This document shows positions 26,008 through 34,464 of a DNA stretch of 38,520 nt, piece by piece. The stretch covers positions 1 through 38,520 of the forward strand of contig CAKZNT010000029.1 in NCBI GenBank assembly GCA_937132065.1, given 5' to 3'. This stretch comes from an uncultured Loktanella sp. Lineage in GTDB: Bacteria > Pseudomonadota > Alphaproteobacteria > Rhodobacterales > Rhodobacteraceae. Every line of letters begins with the position of its first letter. The first letter of the stretch is position 1. The translations under genes were made by a program, and so were the position numbers. The notes beneath the pieces are model-generated. The model made no database searches, was not told the origin of the DNA, and saw only the letters and a list, made by a program, of their open reading frames with translations.

Positions 26008-26626
26008 TGCGGGTTCAATCCAACCTGTAACCCCCCACAAAAAGTCGCCGCCAGTGCCAAGCGGCGACTTTCGCTTTGTTGCGCTTGATGTGGAAACATC
26101 GGGGGGCGCGAGTGCGAGCATCTGCCAGATCGGTTTGGCCTGTGTTGATCGGCGAAATGCGATCCAGACATGGTCAGCCTATGTTGATCCGCTCCTTCCG
26201 TTTGCGCGGTTCAATACCGAACTGCATGGCATTAGCGCGCAAACGGTGCGCGGTGCGCCAACCTTTGCCCAGATATGGCCGTCACTTTTGCCACTGCTGA
26301 TCAGACAACCGCTTGTGCAGCATAGCCGCTTTGACGAGCACGCCATCAATGCTGCCTGCAAGGCGCATGGTGTGCCCAAGCCACGACTTGTCTGGCACGA
26401 TAGCGTGACGATTGCGCGCCATGCGTGGCCCGAGTTGAAGGGTAACGGCGGTCATGGGCTGGCAAGTTTGAAGCGTCACCTCGATCTGGATTTTCGCCAC
26501 CATGACGCGGGCGAGGATGCCCGCGCCGCCGCGATGGTTGTGCTCCTTGCAGAACAGGTTTCGACAGGGGCAGGGGCCGTTGATGCGTTGCGCGCGCAAC
26601 CTTTTCAACTCTCGTGGCAGTTTTAG
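25994..26626 (+). CDS. DEDDh 3'-5' exonuclease, DnaQ-like
   Basis: About 210 residues. The exonuclease motifs are present: ExoI FVALDVETSGG, ExoII QHSRFDEHAIN, and ExoIII HHDAGEDARAAA with the His and last Asp. Such stand-alone proteins degrade single-stranded or frayed nucleic acid 3' ends; the specific role is unknown. The N-terminus is unclear. ATG 25994 overlaps gabT by 14 bp and has no clear ribosome-binding site, and a perfect 11-bp hairpin (26041-26071) sits between it and the first motif. GTG 26054 lies in the hairpin loop. No start downstream keeps the first catalytic Asp and Glu with a normal N-terminus. Confidence 0.82.
   Translation: MRASDAGSIQPVTPHKKSPPVPSGDFRFVALDVETSGGASASICQIGLACVDRRNAIQTWSAYVDPLLPFARFNTELHGISAQTVRGAPTFAQIWPSLLPLLIRQPLVQHSRFDEHAINAACKAHGVPKPRLVWHDSVTIARHAWPELKGNGGHGLASLKRHLDLDFRHHDAGEDARAAAMVVLLAEQVSTGAGAVDALRAQPFQLSWQF
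26041..26071 (+). terminator. Perfect hairpin after gabT, possible terminator
   Basis: Arms AAAGTCGCCGC (26041-26051) and GCGGCGACTTT (26061-26071) pair over 11 bases with a nine-base loop. It lies 34 bp after the gabT stop and is followed by an interrupted T-rich stretch (TTTCGCTTTGTT). Position and strength suit a terminator for the pot-gab unit, but it also falls inside the exonuclease reading frame. Confidence 0.55.
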
Positions 26627-26880
26627 CACCGCCCATTTTATGCTTGAAAACAGTTCGTTACCTCGGATCACGAGGGTTTCACACAGTTTTCACAGCCGCC
26701 TTGCCTGACGTTAGGTTAAGGTAGCTTAAGCCAAAGCAGTATGGACCCCTCCCGTCCGACACGCTGCTGAGGCCCATCACGCGCCACATTTTAGCGGTGC
26801 TCGATCTCATTTGATTTCACGTGTTTCCCGGCTTTTTGGCTGATGACACCGCTTTTTGAGCGGCCAGTGGAGTTGTCTTT

Positions 26881-26909
26881 TTGCCCGCCCGATTTGGGCA
26901 ATCGTTTTT
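26881..26909 (+). terminator. Probable intrinsic terminator
   Basis: TTGCCC (26881-26886) pairs with GGGCAA (26896-26901) across a nine-base loop, and is followed by TCGTTTTT. It could end the exonuclease transcript, which stops 255 bp earlier, and so insulate the cassette downstream. Confidence 0.45.
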
Positions 26910-26947
26910 AACGGCGTCGCATTTTTACGCTGACTATTTCAAGAAAA

Positions 26948-26977
26948 GTGGCTGCGACATTTACGTGCCGCAGTCAC
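26948..26977. repeat. Inverted repeat upstream of the unknown cassette
   Basis: GTGGCTGCG (26948-26956) and CGCAGTCAC (26969-26977) are inverted copies with one mismatch (a G-U pair as RNA) and a 12-base spacer. It lies 36 bp before the first start codon of the cassette and might be an operator or a leader hairpin. Confidence 0.5.
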
Positions 26978-27013
26978 AATTAAACAATTTAGATTAGAGA
27001 ATTGAGGGCTATT

Positions 27014-28099
27014 ATGTCGCCACGTATTCGCGTCTTTCCAACTGTCGGGTTTCTTGACAGTGACGACATTCAAAAGGCGGCGCGTGCCTCTTTGATGGGC
27101 CCGAAAACCCGCCTTCTCCCGAGTGGTTGGTCGTATTTCGACCGCAAGGCATTGGCCAAACTGCCGATAACGCCTGTTAAGGTTCCAACCCTGAAAGAGG
27201 CAGAAAAGACCGGCCTTGCGTTTTTGGCAAAGGCGCAGAAATCGTGGCAGGCCGCGGGCCAGAAGACCGCCTTGTTTCCGCTTGATACGGCCCTGTTCCG
27301 CATGACCCGTGTCGAAGGGCGGATGATCCGGTCTGGTAAGCGCAGCATCGGTTGGCGCGTGACATGGATCGTGTTTGCGGATGTCGGGTCAACCGCAGAG
27401 CGTGTCGCGGGAACCAAGGACGGGTTCACCCCTGTCGGCGGCGCATCCATCACATTGATTGTCTCGCTGACGGGCCGCGTGGTCGGAGGGTCAGCCACAT
27501 GGCGCCCGACTGCTGCGCCGATGGTTAAGCCCCAAAAGCAGACCCCCAAAGCCCTTATCGCCCATCTTGCCAAGAATATGGTCAAGAGCACGGATGATGA
27601 TCACGGCGCAACGAAGGCCAAGCCGAAAACCCCGCAATTGCCGACTGTCGAAATGCGCTATGTTCTTGGTGCGCGTGCGGAGTTCAACACGTTCCTTGAT
27701 CCCCGCCTGCTCTACATCCGTCCTGACGCCCATCACGCTCCGCCGCTATGTGTGCCGGTGACTGACTATGGTGTGTCCGTCGATATTATCAGCCTTGCGC
27801 TTAATTCTGGTCGCACGGGCGCAGACGGAGAGGTCGAGCTGCACCCTTGGATCGTCACAGCGGACGGGTCGATTTCGACGGCCACCCTCCCAAAAGGTTA
27901 CAAGGCACATTGGACAATAATTGATACGGGCAGCGACACAAATACCGCCCCCTCCAAGGTCGCTGGCGCTGGCATGTTGAAGCTCAAGGGGCTGGGCCGT
28001 GCCGCCCTGACAGTGACCAACCCCAACGGCGCAATTGCGCATGCACACGCTGATGTGTGCTCGTTTGTTGACGTTCCAAAAAGTAAGGCAATGGTATGA
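27014..28099 (+). CDS. Uncharacterised protein, first gene of the three-gene cassette
   Basis: 361 residues; I do not recognise the family. No signal peptide or membrane helix is visible. The N-terminal ~90 residues are basic and polar. Residues 95-170 look beta-rich (GWRVTWIVFADVG, ASITLIVSLTGRVVGGSATWRP). Residues 170-215 are a Lys/Pro-rich linker, and the last ~140 residues look like beta-sandwich sequence (YKAHWTIIDTG, then AGMLKLKGLGRAALTVTNPNGAIAHAHADV), loosely reminiscent of bacterial Ig-like folds. ATG 27014 is preceded by GAGGG; the frame also reads from a TTG at 27002. The stop overlaps the next start (ATGA), so the two proteins are probably made in fixed ratio. Confidence 0.8.
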   Translation: MSPRIRVFPTVGFLDSDDIQKAARASLMGPKTRLLPSGWSYFDRKALAKLPITPVKVPTLKEAEKTGLAFLAKAQKSWQAAGQKTALFPLDTALFRMTRVEGRMIRSGKRSIGWRVTWIVFADVGSTAERVAGTKDGFTPVGGASITLIVSLTGRVVGGSATWRPTAAPMVKPQKQTPKALIAHLAKNMVKSTDDDHGATKAKPKTPQLPTVEMRYVLGARAEFNTFLDPRLLYIRPDAHHAPPLCVPVTDYGVSVDIISLALNSGRTGADGEVELHPWIVTADGSISTATLPKGYKAHWTIIDTGSDTNTAPSKVAGAGMLKLKGLGRAALTVTNPNGAIAHAHADVCSFVDVPKSKAMV

Positions 28100-29451
28100 C
28101 TGATGATCCTAAACCAGTAACCGCCTCTGGCGAAATGACCGATTGGTCCTATGCCACGATTATCGAGCCTGAGGGTCTCTGTGTTTACGGTGTCGAGCAT
28201 GATGGCCATGTCTTTGCCGATCATGTTGGCTTGATCAAAACCTATGCCACCCATGTCGACACAAGCGGGAGCACCTTTGTTCCGATTGATCTGGGCACGG
28301 AGGGAATGAAGGTTGGCAAGCAGCCCTATATCGATAAGGTTCCTGCCCGCTCTCCCGATTTTTACTACCTCGCGAGCCATTCGATCTATGCGCCGTTTCG
28401 GATCAATAATGTTGCAGGGTCCGACCAAAGCCTAGGTGGCGTTCAACGGTTTTCGTTCACAGAAACCTCTGACACTCCCCGCCATGAAACCGCGCAAGTT
28501 GCGGCTGCGGGGCGGTTTTATCCGGACCTTCATTTTGCGGTATCGCCCCAGACCGACGAAGATCAAGGCGCCATCGAGAGCCTGCGGTTTGACTTTCAAA
28601 TCAAGCCTGATGTCGGACCAGGGGGGCGGCGCGAAAGCAGTGCCTTTATTCCTGGAGAACTGACGTTCGACAATATCATCGAGAGCTTGTTTGGCGAGGA
28701 TATAGCCAAGCAAGTGCCCCAACAGGCCGGCATGTTTCGTGATCGGGATCATTCGCTTTTGCATCGCGCATTATTCGCGGGCTGGCGCCCCGGCGAGCAG
28801 GTTTTTGAGGCGGCGGAAAAGCCGTTGCTATGGGAAATCGCGACCAGTGGCATCATCGAGGGTGGCACGCGCGGTTGGGATAATATCCATGTGTGGGGGT
28901 ATCATCCCAGCGGTGTGGTCTCGACACCCGGCATGCCTTACGGGATGCATCTGCATTGGCGCTGGTCGGCGGGCACGACGAACCGCCTGTCGATGCTCAT
29001 GGGCGATTGGACACCTGATTTTGCCCGCGCGCCCGAACTGGCGGGGCGCGATATTAGCGGCAACATGGTCCCGGGTGGGCCGCTGATTGATCCGCGTAAC
29101 CCCTTAACGGATTTGCGTATCGCTGTGGTCAAAAAGGCCACCGCAGATGCCTATACTGCCCTGACCCCTGATGGGCACGATGACTTTGTCGGGATGTTCA
29201 AGAAGATCAAGGCAAAGCCCGCAGACATTGAAGATGGTGATGAAATTGTGATCATCATTTCGATTGTGGTCCATCGTAAAGACCGCACAAAACGGTGGCG
29301 TGGCACGGTGTTCCCCCACGGCCTGTTTTTTCCACATGCGTATGACGTCGGTTATTTGGCCGAAAATGCGCTGACGCAAGCTGGTGCTTACAACCCTCAA
29401 TATTTGGACCGAAAGCCAGCCATCCGTCGTTGGGAACGCGACCCGAATTAA
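28096..29451 (+). CDS. Uncharacterised protein with an HLHWRW motif, second gene of the cassette
   Basis: 451 residues, no signal peptide or membrane helix; family not recognised. The most distinctive part is WDNIHVWGYHPSG (residues 261-273) followed by MPYGMHLHWRWSAG (residues 280-293) and GGPLIDPRNP (328-336). The closely spaced His and Trp could bind metal or a carbohydrate, but that is only a suggestion. The N-terminal 170 residues and residues 365-420 look beta-rich. I have a vague memory of HLHWRWG-type segments in other uncharacterised bacterial proteins and cannot verify it. Translation is coupled to the preceding gene by ATGA; 54 bp separate it from the next gene. Confidence 0.8.
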   Translation: MTDDPKPVTASGEMTDWSYATIIEPEGLCVYGVEHDGHVFADHVGLIKTYATHVDTSGSTFVPIDLGTEGMKVGKQPYIDKVPARSPDFYYLASHSIYAPFRINNVAGSDQSLGGVQRFSFTETSDTPRHETAQVAAAGRFYPDLHFAVSPQTDEDQGAIESLRFDFQIKPDVGPGGRRESSAFIPGELTFDNIIESLFGEDIAKQVPQQAGMFRDRDHSLLHRALFAGWRPGEQVFEAAEKPLLWEIATSGIIEGGTRGWDNIHVWGYHPSGVVSTPGMPYGMHLHWRWSAGTTNRLSMLMGDWTPDFARAPELAGRDISGNMVPGGPLIDPRNPLTDLRIAVVKKATADAYTALTPDGHDDFVGMFKKIKAKPADIEDGDEIVIIISIVVHRKDRTKRWRGTVFPHGLFFPHAYDVGYLAENALTQAGAYNPQYLDRKPAIRRWERDPN

Positions 29452-29505
29452 CACGACCCCGCAGGGGGACCAATTTTTCGAATTTATAACTTAAGGAGAT
29501 TTAAA

Positions 29506-32500
29506 ATGCAGACCAATGCTATGACAGCGATTGCCCGTTTTGTGAATGTGCGCGCCCCTCAAGATGTGAAGGACATGGATTTCCAGCGACTGGATATGTT
29601 TGGTGCGCCATCCAGTTTTGAGTCCAAGCTTGTTGAAGGTGTAGCCGAGGGCAAGATTCAGGATTCCGATCATATGCGCGAAGTTGCCAAGGCGCTGGTT
29701 GAGGAGACATCGGATCAGTTAACCCCATTGGATATTGATGACGCCGTGCGCGCGGCCCTGATGCCTCGCGCCCAAAATGCAAACGCAGCCTCCAACATTA
29801 TCAAAGCCCGCTTGGGAAAACCTCCAAAGCAGCTGCTCGCGAGCCGTCAGTTCCTCAAGGCGTGGCATGACGGTTGGGAGCGGTATTACGGCCTAAGCGT
29901 GCTTGGCAAGGAACGCCGCGAGTTGGCCAACCAGTTGCGTGCCATTGAAGTGCTGAACCGCCTTCAGGGTATGAAGCCTTCCGAGAAAACACCGACATGG
30001 ACTGATGCGTTAACATGGCGCTTGAAGGTTCCCAAGGTTCTGTTCCAGCCGCAGCGCGCCCGTGAACGTGGCAAGGATGAAGCCGCAGAAGAGATGCTGC
30101 GTGACGTCAGGAAGCTCCATGACGAGATGTCCGTGATTGACGCGATCAAGAAAAGAGCCCGCAGCCACGACGCCTATTATTACAAGAAAGGGGACGGTGC
30201 GAAGCTTGAGGTTCAGATCATCAAACAGCCACCCGGCAAGGCCGTTCCGTTGGCCGTTCAGATCGAAGGCGCGGTAATGCAAGACCGGTTGAGCCAGCGC
30301 TCGGAACTTAAGGCGCTGTCTGGTCGGCTTTCACAGCGGATCGGTGAAATCAAAGGTGCGAACCTTGAGGGCGAAGTGGACGTGGAGCCGCAAAACTGGC
30401 TTGTGAAGGAAATTGCGTTGCCCGCCAACAAGTCGATTTTCTCGGCCAAAGAGCATGGCTATTTACAGGAGCAACGTCATGTTGCCCTAAAGAACCCCGA
30501 ACTTGGTGCGCTCGATGAGATCAGCAATGACCTCTACAAGCGGGTCAAGACACTGCTGGTGGACCCTGATCGCGCCGTGCCCGAAATGGTAGCGAAAGCG
30601 CCCGAGACAAAGGCGCTGACCAAGGGAATGAAGCTGCCAAAGTCGAAATATGGCAGCCGTGGTTTTGCGACCGCCGCAGCATCCATGCCCCGCGTGCATG
30701 TCTTGGGTGTTGGTGATCTCGTTGTGATCGAGGAGCAGATCAACCGCTATGAAATGGGCGAGGTAGCTCATATCGAAAATGTCATGGCAACGGAAACCCG
30801 GTCTCGCAAACACGTCCGCACCTCCGAGACAGAGACTACCTCGACGAGCGAAGTCGAGGAAACGGCTGTTGATGAAAAGTCACTGCAAACGACAAACCGT
30901 TTCGAGCTGACCAAGGAAACCGAGAGCCAGATTGAATCGTCGCTCGAGATTACTGCGGGCGCTTCGGTTACCGCTGGTTACGGCCCTGTTTCGGTCACGG
31001 CCAATGCGGGCATCACCAGTTCAACAAGCGCCTCAAGCGGCAAGTCAACCGCATCAACCCTGTCGCGCGAAGCCGTGGAAAAGGCTGTTTCGACGGTGAC
31101 CAAGCGGGTCCGCGAGGAGCAGATCATTCGTGTGCTGAACCGTATCGAGGAGACAAACGAGCACGGGTTTGCCAACACCACCGACTCCCATATTTGCGGC
31201 ATCTATCGGTGGGTCGACAAGTATATCAACGTGCGTGCCGTCAACTATGGCCGTCGTCTGATGCTTGAGATGATTGTGCCTGAGCCTGCCAACGGTCTGC
31301 TTTATGCGCAAGATATGCACTCTGATGAAGTGGTGTTCGCCGAGCCGCCTGTGCTCAATATCGGTCCTGATGATGTGTCTCGTTACAACTATCTTGATCA
31401 TGCCGAGACCTATGGCGCGGTTGATATTCCCAGCCCGCCCAAGCAGGTGATCTACCAAACACTTAACTACGGCAACCAGTCGGGCGGCGATCAAAAGCAG
31501 TTTGCCGATACAGGCAAGAGCATGGTGATCCCGCAGGGCTACGAGACAACCAATGTCTGGCGTGGCGGATATTATATCCACTATGACGACTACAAACGTC
31601 ATCACCTTGCCGGCTCGAAAACGGTTCCCGGGTCTGACTCTGTTCTGACGGGCGTTGTGGGGAGCTTGCAGCTTGGGTCGGTTACCGAATGCGTGGCCTA
31701 CATGGCTGGCTGGAAGGTGCGGTGTGAGTTGCTTGATGAGGCCTATGACGCTTGGCGCGTGACGGCGTGGGCTGCCTTGAAGCAGGCCGCAGAGGCTGCA
31801 CAGGCCGCTTATGAAGAACGCGTGGCGGCTCATGCTATTGGTCAAGGTGTTCACATCGAAGGCCGCAATCCTGACCACAACAAAGAGATCATGCGCAACG
31901 AGTTGAAGCGTGCAGCCGTCAAATACTTGTCCGAAGACATGGGCGAATTGATTGTGGATGGCACGGTGCGCACCAACGAGGTCTTTGATGCAGCGGATGC
32001 AACGGGTGACTTTGATCTGGACGAGGCCCGCATTGAAGGCAAGATCATCCAGTTCTTTGAGCAGGCGTTTGAGTGGCACAATATGACATGGTTACTCTAT
32101 CCCTACATGTGGGCACATTCATCGCGTCAGCACCACAAGTTGCTTGCCGAAGATCCAGATCCAGCGATGCGCGAGTTTCTTGGGTCAGGTGCTGCGCGTG
32201 TCGTGGTTCCCGTTCCGGTTGCCTACGAGGATGCGGTGCTTAACTATTTCGAGACGAATGAAATCTGGAATGGTGGCGACAGTCCGATTGTTGACGACCC
32301 GCAATATGTGTCGATTGCAGAGGAGCTAAAGCAGGGCCGCACCAATTCGTTCAATAGCCCGATCTATTACGAAAGTGCATCTACCCCGCCGCCGTTCATC
32401 ATTGACGAATGGGAGGTCAAGTTGCCGACATCACTGGTCAAGTTACAGGCCGACGATGTGCTGCCAACCTTCCCTGTCGGGCTGGGTGAGACCGACCCGA

Positions 32501-32736
32501 GTGTCCTGCTTGATGCTGCGGTGCAGACCACAGGGAAGGGTGCGGGCTGGCGCAACTCGATCATTGATTTGCTGACGCTATTTGGTGTCGCAAATGGCCA
32601 GAACGAAGCTGTGCGTCGCTCCTTTGCCGAGGACAATGGATATACGGGTGATGCTGATACGGACGTGATCGCGAGCATCGACAACTGGAGTTACTTCTAT
32701 GTGATGAGCAGTATTTCCCTGAACGGCATGCCGTAG
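29506..32736 (+). CDS. Large uncharacterised protein (1076 aa), third gene of the cassette
   Basis: The start is certain: AAGGAG at 29492-29497 is ideally spaced from ATG 29506. There is no signal peptide, membrane helix or nucleotide-binding motif. Residues 1-400 are charged and helix-rich. Residues 430-520 are rich in Thr, Ser and Glu, including a stretch of alternating polar and apolar residues (EITAGASVTAGYGPVSVTAN, 481-500) ending in Ser/Thr repeats. Residues 520-600 (REAVEKAVSTVTKRVREEQ, then YRWVDKYINVRAVNYGRRLMLEMIVPEP) look conserved in style. A short coiled-coil-like helix lies at 755-780, then GRNPDHNKEIMRNELKR and FFEQAFEWHNMTWLLYPYMW (850-869), GAARVVVPVPVAYEDAVLNYFE. I recall similar sequence patterns in other large bacterial proteins without assigned function. 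Function unknown. Confidence 0.85.
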   Translation: MQTNAMTAIARFVNVRAPQDVKDMDFQRLDMFGAPSSFESKLVEGVAEGKIQDSDHMREVAKALVEETSDQLTPLDIDDAVRAALMPRAQNANAASNIIKARLGKPPKQLLASRQFLKAWHDGWERYYGLSVLGKERRELANQLRAIEVLNRLQGMKPSEKTPTWTDALTWRLKVPKVLFQPQRARERGKDEAAEEMLRDVRKLHDEMSVIDAIKKRARSHDAYYYKKGDGAKLEVQIIKQPPGKAVPLAVQIEGAVMQDRLSQRSELKALSGRLSQRIGEIKGANLEGEVDVEPQNWLVKEIALPANKSIFSAKEHGYLQEQRHVALKNPELGALDEISNDLYKRVKTLLVDPDRAVPEMVAKAPETKALTKGMKLPKSKYGSRGFATAAASMPRVHVLGVGDLVVIEEQINRYEMGEVAHIENVMATETRSRKHVRTSETETTSTSEVEETAVDEKSLQTTNRFELTKETESQIESSLEITAGASVTAGYGPVSVTANAGITSSTSASSGKSTASTLSREAVEKAVSTVTKRVREEQIIRVLNRIEETNEHGFANTTDSHICGIYRWVDKYINVRAVNYGRRLMLEMIVPEPANGLLYAQDMHSDEVVFAEPPVLNIGPDDVSRYNYLDHAETYGAVDIPSPPKQVIYQTLNYGNQSGGDQKQFADTGKSMVIPQGYETTNVWRGGYYIHYDDYKRHHLAGSKTVPGSDSVLTGVVGSLQLGSVTECVAYMAGWKVRCELLDEAYDAWRVTAWAALKQAAEAAQAAYEERVAAHAIGQGVHIEGRNPDHNKEIMRNELKRAAVKYLSEDMGELIVDGTVRTNEVFDAADATGDFDLDEARIEGKIIQFFEQAFEWHNMTWLLYPYMWAHSSRQHHKLLAEDPDPAMREFLGSGAARVVVPVPVAYEDAVLNYFETNEIWNGGDSPIVDDPQYVSIAEELKQGRTNSFNSPIYYESASTPPPFIIDEWEVKLPTSLVKLQADDVLPTFPVGLGETDPSVLLDAAVQTTGKGAGWRNSIIDLLTLFGVANGQNEAVRRSFAEDNGYTGDADTDVIASIDNWSYFYVMSSISLNGMP

Positions 32737-32769
32737 GCGCTTGGCTAAACTGCCTTAACGAAAATCTGT

Positions 32770-32802
32770 GCTTGTCCGGTATCCCCGGGCAAGCATGTTT
32801 TT
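32770..32802 (+). terminator. Intrinsic terminator closing the unknown cassette
   Basis: GCTTGTCCGG (32770-32779) pairs with CCGGGCAAGC (32785-32794), ten base pairs with one G-T wobble and a five-base loop, followed by ATGTTTTT. It lies 34 bp after the 1076-residue gene. An A-run on the left side (32761-32764) means it may also work for the converging minus-strand importer operon. Confidence 0.8.
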
Positions 32803-32811
32803 GTCCGGGGC

Positions 32812-34464
32812 TTAGTTCCCTGCACTTTCCATCTTGCGCGATGCAGTGACGGCTTCCAGCCAGCCGAGTTCCATCTCTGGCACGGACGAAAGCAACAGGT
32901 CGGTGTAATCATCGAACGGCGGTGTCAGCACGTGGGTTTTTGTCCCGTAGCGGGCCAGTTTCCCAAGGTGCATCACAGCAATTGAATCTGCGATGGCCTT
33001 TACGGTGGCGAGGTCATGGGTGATGAACATATAGGCCACGTTTTCCCGCTTTTGCAGATCAAGCAGTAGCTTGAGGATACCGTCAGCAACAAGGGGATCA
33101 AGCGCGCTTGTCACCTCGTCGCAGATGATCACTTTTGGCTCTGCGGCCAAGGCGCGCGCGATGCAAACCCGCTGCTTTTGCCCACCCGAGAGTTCGGCAG
33201 GGTAGCGGCTCGCCATGTCTGCCGGCAGTTCGATTTTCTCAAGCAAGGCCGCAATCCGGTTTTGCAGCTCCTGCCCTTTGATCCCAAAGTAGAATTCGAT
33301 TGGACGACCAATAATTGTGCCGATTGTCTGGCGCGGGTTCATTGCGGTGTCAGCCATCTGATAGATCATCTGGATGTCGCGCAAATCATCCAGTGGCCTG
33401 TCTTTCTGCGCGTTCGTCAGGGTGCGCCCGTCAAAGGATATCTGCCCGGAACGTGCAGGCAGTAGCCCAGTGAGCACCCGTGCGAGCGTGGACTTTCCCG
33501 ATCCACTTTCACCAACAACGGCAAGGGTTTGTCCCTGATAGATGTCAACGGTCACATCCGCGATCACGTCTGGCCCGCTCCCGTAACCTGCAACAATATT
33601 TTCCATACGGATCAAGGGTTGCGCGTCTGGCTGTTTTTCTTGGTGCACGATCGAGCGCACCGAGACCAAGGCTTGCGTATAGTCTTCTTGCGGGTCTTCG
33701 ATGATCTGTTTGGTCGATCCATGCTCGATTGTAACGCCATCGCGCAGCACCATGATTTCGTCTGCGACCTGCGCCACGACAGCAAGGTCATGTGTAATGT
33801 AGAGCGCGGCAACCCCTGTCAGGCGGATCGCGTTTTTGATCGCGGCCAGAACGTCGATCTGGGTCGTCACATCAAGTGCGGTTGTCGGCTCGTCAAATAC
33901 GATCAGGTCAGGTTTGGGGCAAAGCGCCATTGCAGTCATGACCCGCTGAAGCTGCCCCCCTGACACCTGATGGGGATACCTGTCACCGATGGTCTCGGGG
34001 TCTGGCAGGCTCAATGCAGCAAACAGTTCTTTTGCGCGCGCCTCGGCGTCCGCCTTGCTCATGAGCCCGTGTTCCAAGGTGGCTTCGATCACTTGGTCGA
34101 TCAACCGATGGGCAGGATTAAAGCCCGCTGCCGCCGATTGCGAAACATATGACACCTCGCGGCCCCGAAAGGCGTTGAGCCCTGAGCGCCCCATTTCCAG
34201 AATGTCGCGCCCGTTGACAAAGACCTCGCCGCCCGTGATCTCGACGCCGCCGCGGCCGTAGGCAAGCGAGGACAGGCCGATGGTGGATTTCCCTGCGCCC
34301 GACTCGCCGATCAGGCCAAGAACCTTGCCTTTGCCCAAAGTTGTCGAAACGCCATGCACGATCGTAATATCGCGCGGTGGTGTTCCCGGTTCACGGACCG
34401 TAACGCCGATTTTAAGATCGCGAATGTCGAGAAAGTGCGCGTCGTTCATGTCATCAGTTGCCAC
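32812..34464 (-). CDS. Dipeptide/oligopeptide-type ABC importer, fused double ATPase
   Basis: 550 residues holding two complete ABC domains in tandem, equivalent to DppD and DppF joined. Domain 1: Walker A GESGAGKST (residues 53-61), signature VSGGQLQR (167-174), Walker B LIVFDEPTTALD, switch THD. Domain 2: GESGSGKST (318-326), LSGGQKQR (425-432), IICDEVTSALD, THD. Both sites appear catalytically intact. Each domain ends with the YTQALVS/YTDLLLSSVP segment typical of this importer class. GTG 34464 has an AGGGGG upstream and overlaps the permease stop; ATG 34449 is an alternative. Last gene of its operon. Substrate unknown; systems of this class carry peptides, opines, nickel or sugars. Confidence 0.9.
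   Translation of the reverse strand: MATDDMNDAHFLDIRDLKIGVTVREPGTPPRDITIVHGVSTTLGKGKVLGLIGESGAGKSTIGLSSLAYGRGGVEITGGEVFVNGRDILEMGRSGLNAFRGREVSYVSQSAAAGFNPAHRLIDQVIEATLEHGLMSKADAEARAKELFAALSLPDPETIGDRYPHQVSGGQLQRVMTAMALCPKPDLIVFDEPTTALDVTTQIDVLAAIKNAIRLTGVAALYITHDLAVVAQVADEIMVLRDGVTIEHGSTKQIIEDPQEDYTQALVSVRSIVHQEKQPDAQPLIRMENIVAGYGSGPDVIADVTVDIYQGQTLAVVGESGSGKSTLARVLTGLLPARSGQISFDGRTLTNAQKDRPLDDLRDIQMIYQMADTAMNPRQTIGTIIGRPIEFYFGIKGQELQNRIAALLEKIELPADMASRYPAELSGGQKQRVCIARALAAEPKVIICDEVTSALDPLVADGILKLLLDLQKRENVAYMFITHDLATVKAIADSIAVMHLGKLARYGTKTHVLTPPFDDYTDLLLSSVPEMELGWLEAVTASRKMESAGN

Larger units (their letters stand above)
26627..27013. other. Non-coding stretch upstream of the three-gene unknown cassette
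   Basis: 387 bp with no credible gene on either strand. It is richer in A/T than the genes around it and has many short T-runs. It holds a probable terminator (26881-26909) and an inverted repeat (26948-26977). I found no convincing -35/-10 pair; the AT-rich TAAACAATTTAGATTAG just before the start (about 26981-26997) is the likeliest promoter or leader region. Confidence 0.6.

Noticed and set aside
31054-32079. Long antisense reading frame of 341 codons opposite the 1076-residue gene
   Set aside because: It lies wholly within a well-supported gene with a strong ribosome-binding site, and its translation has no recognisable domain. Long antisense frames are common in GC-rich DNA.
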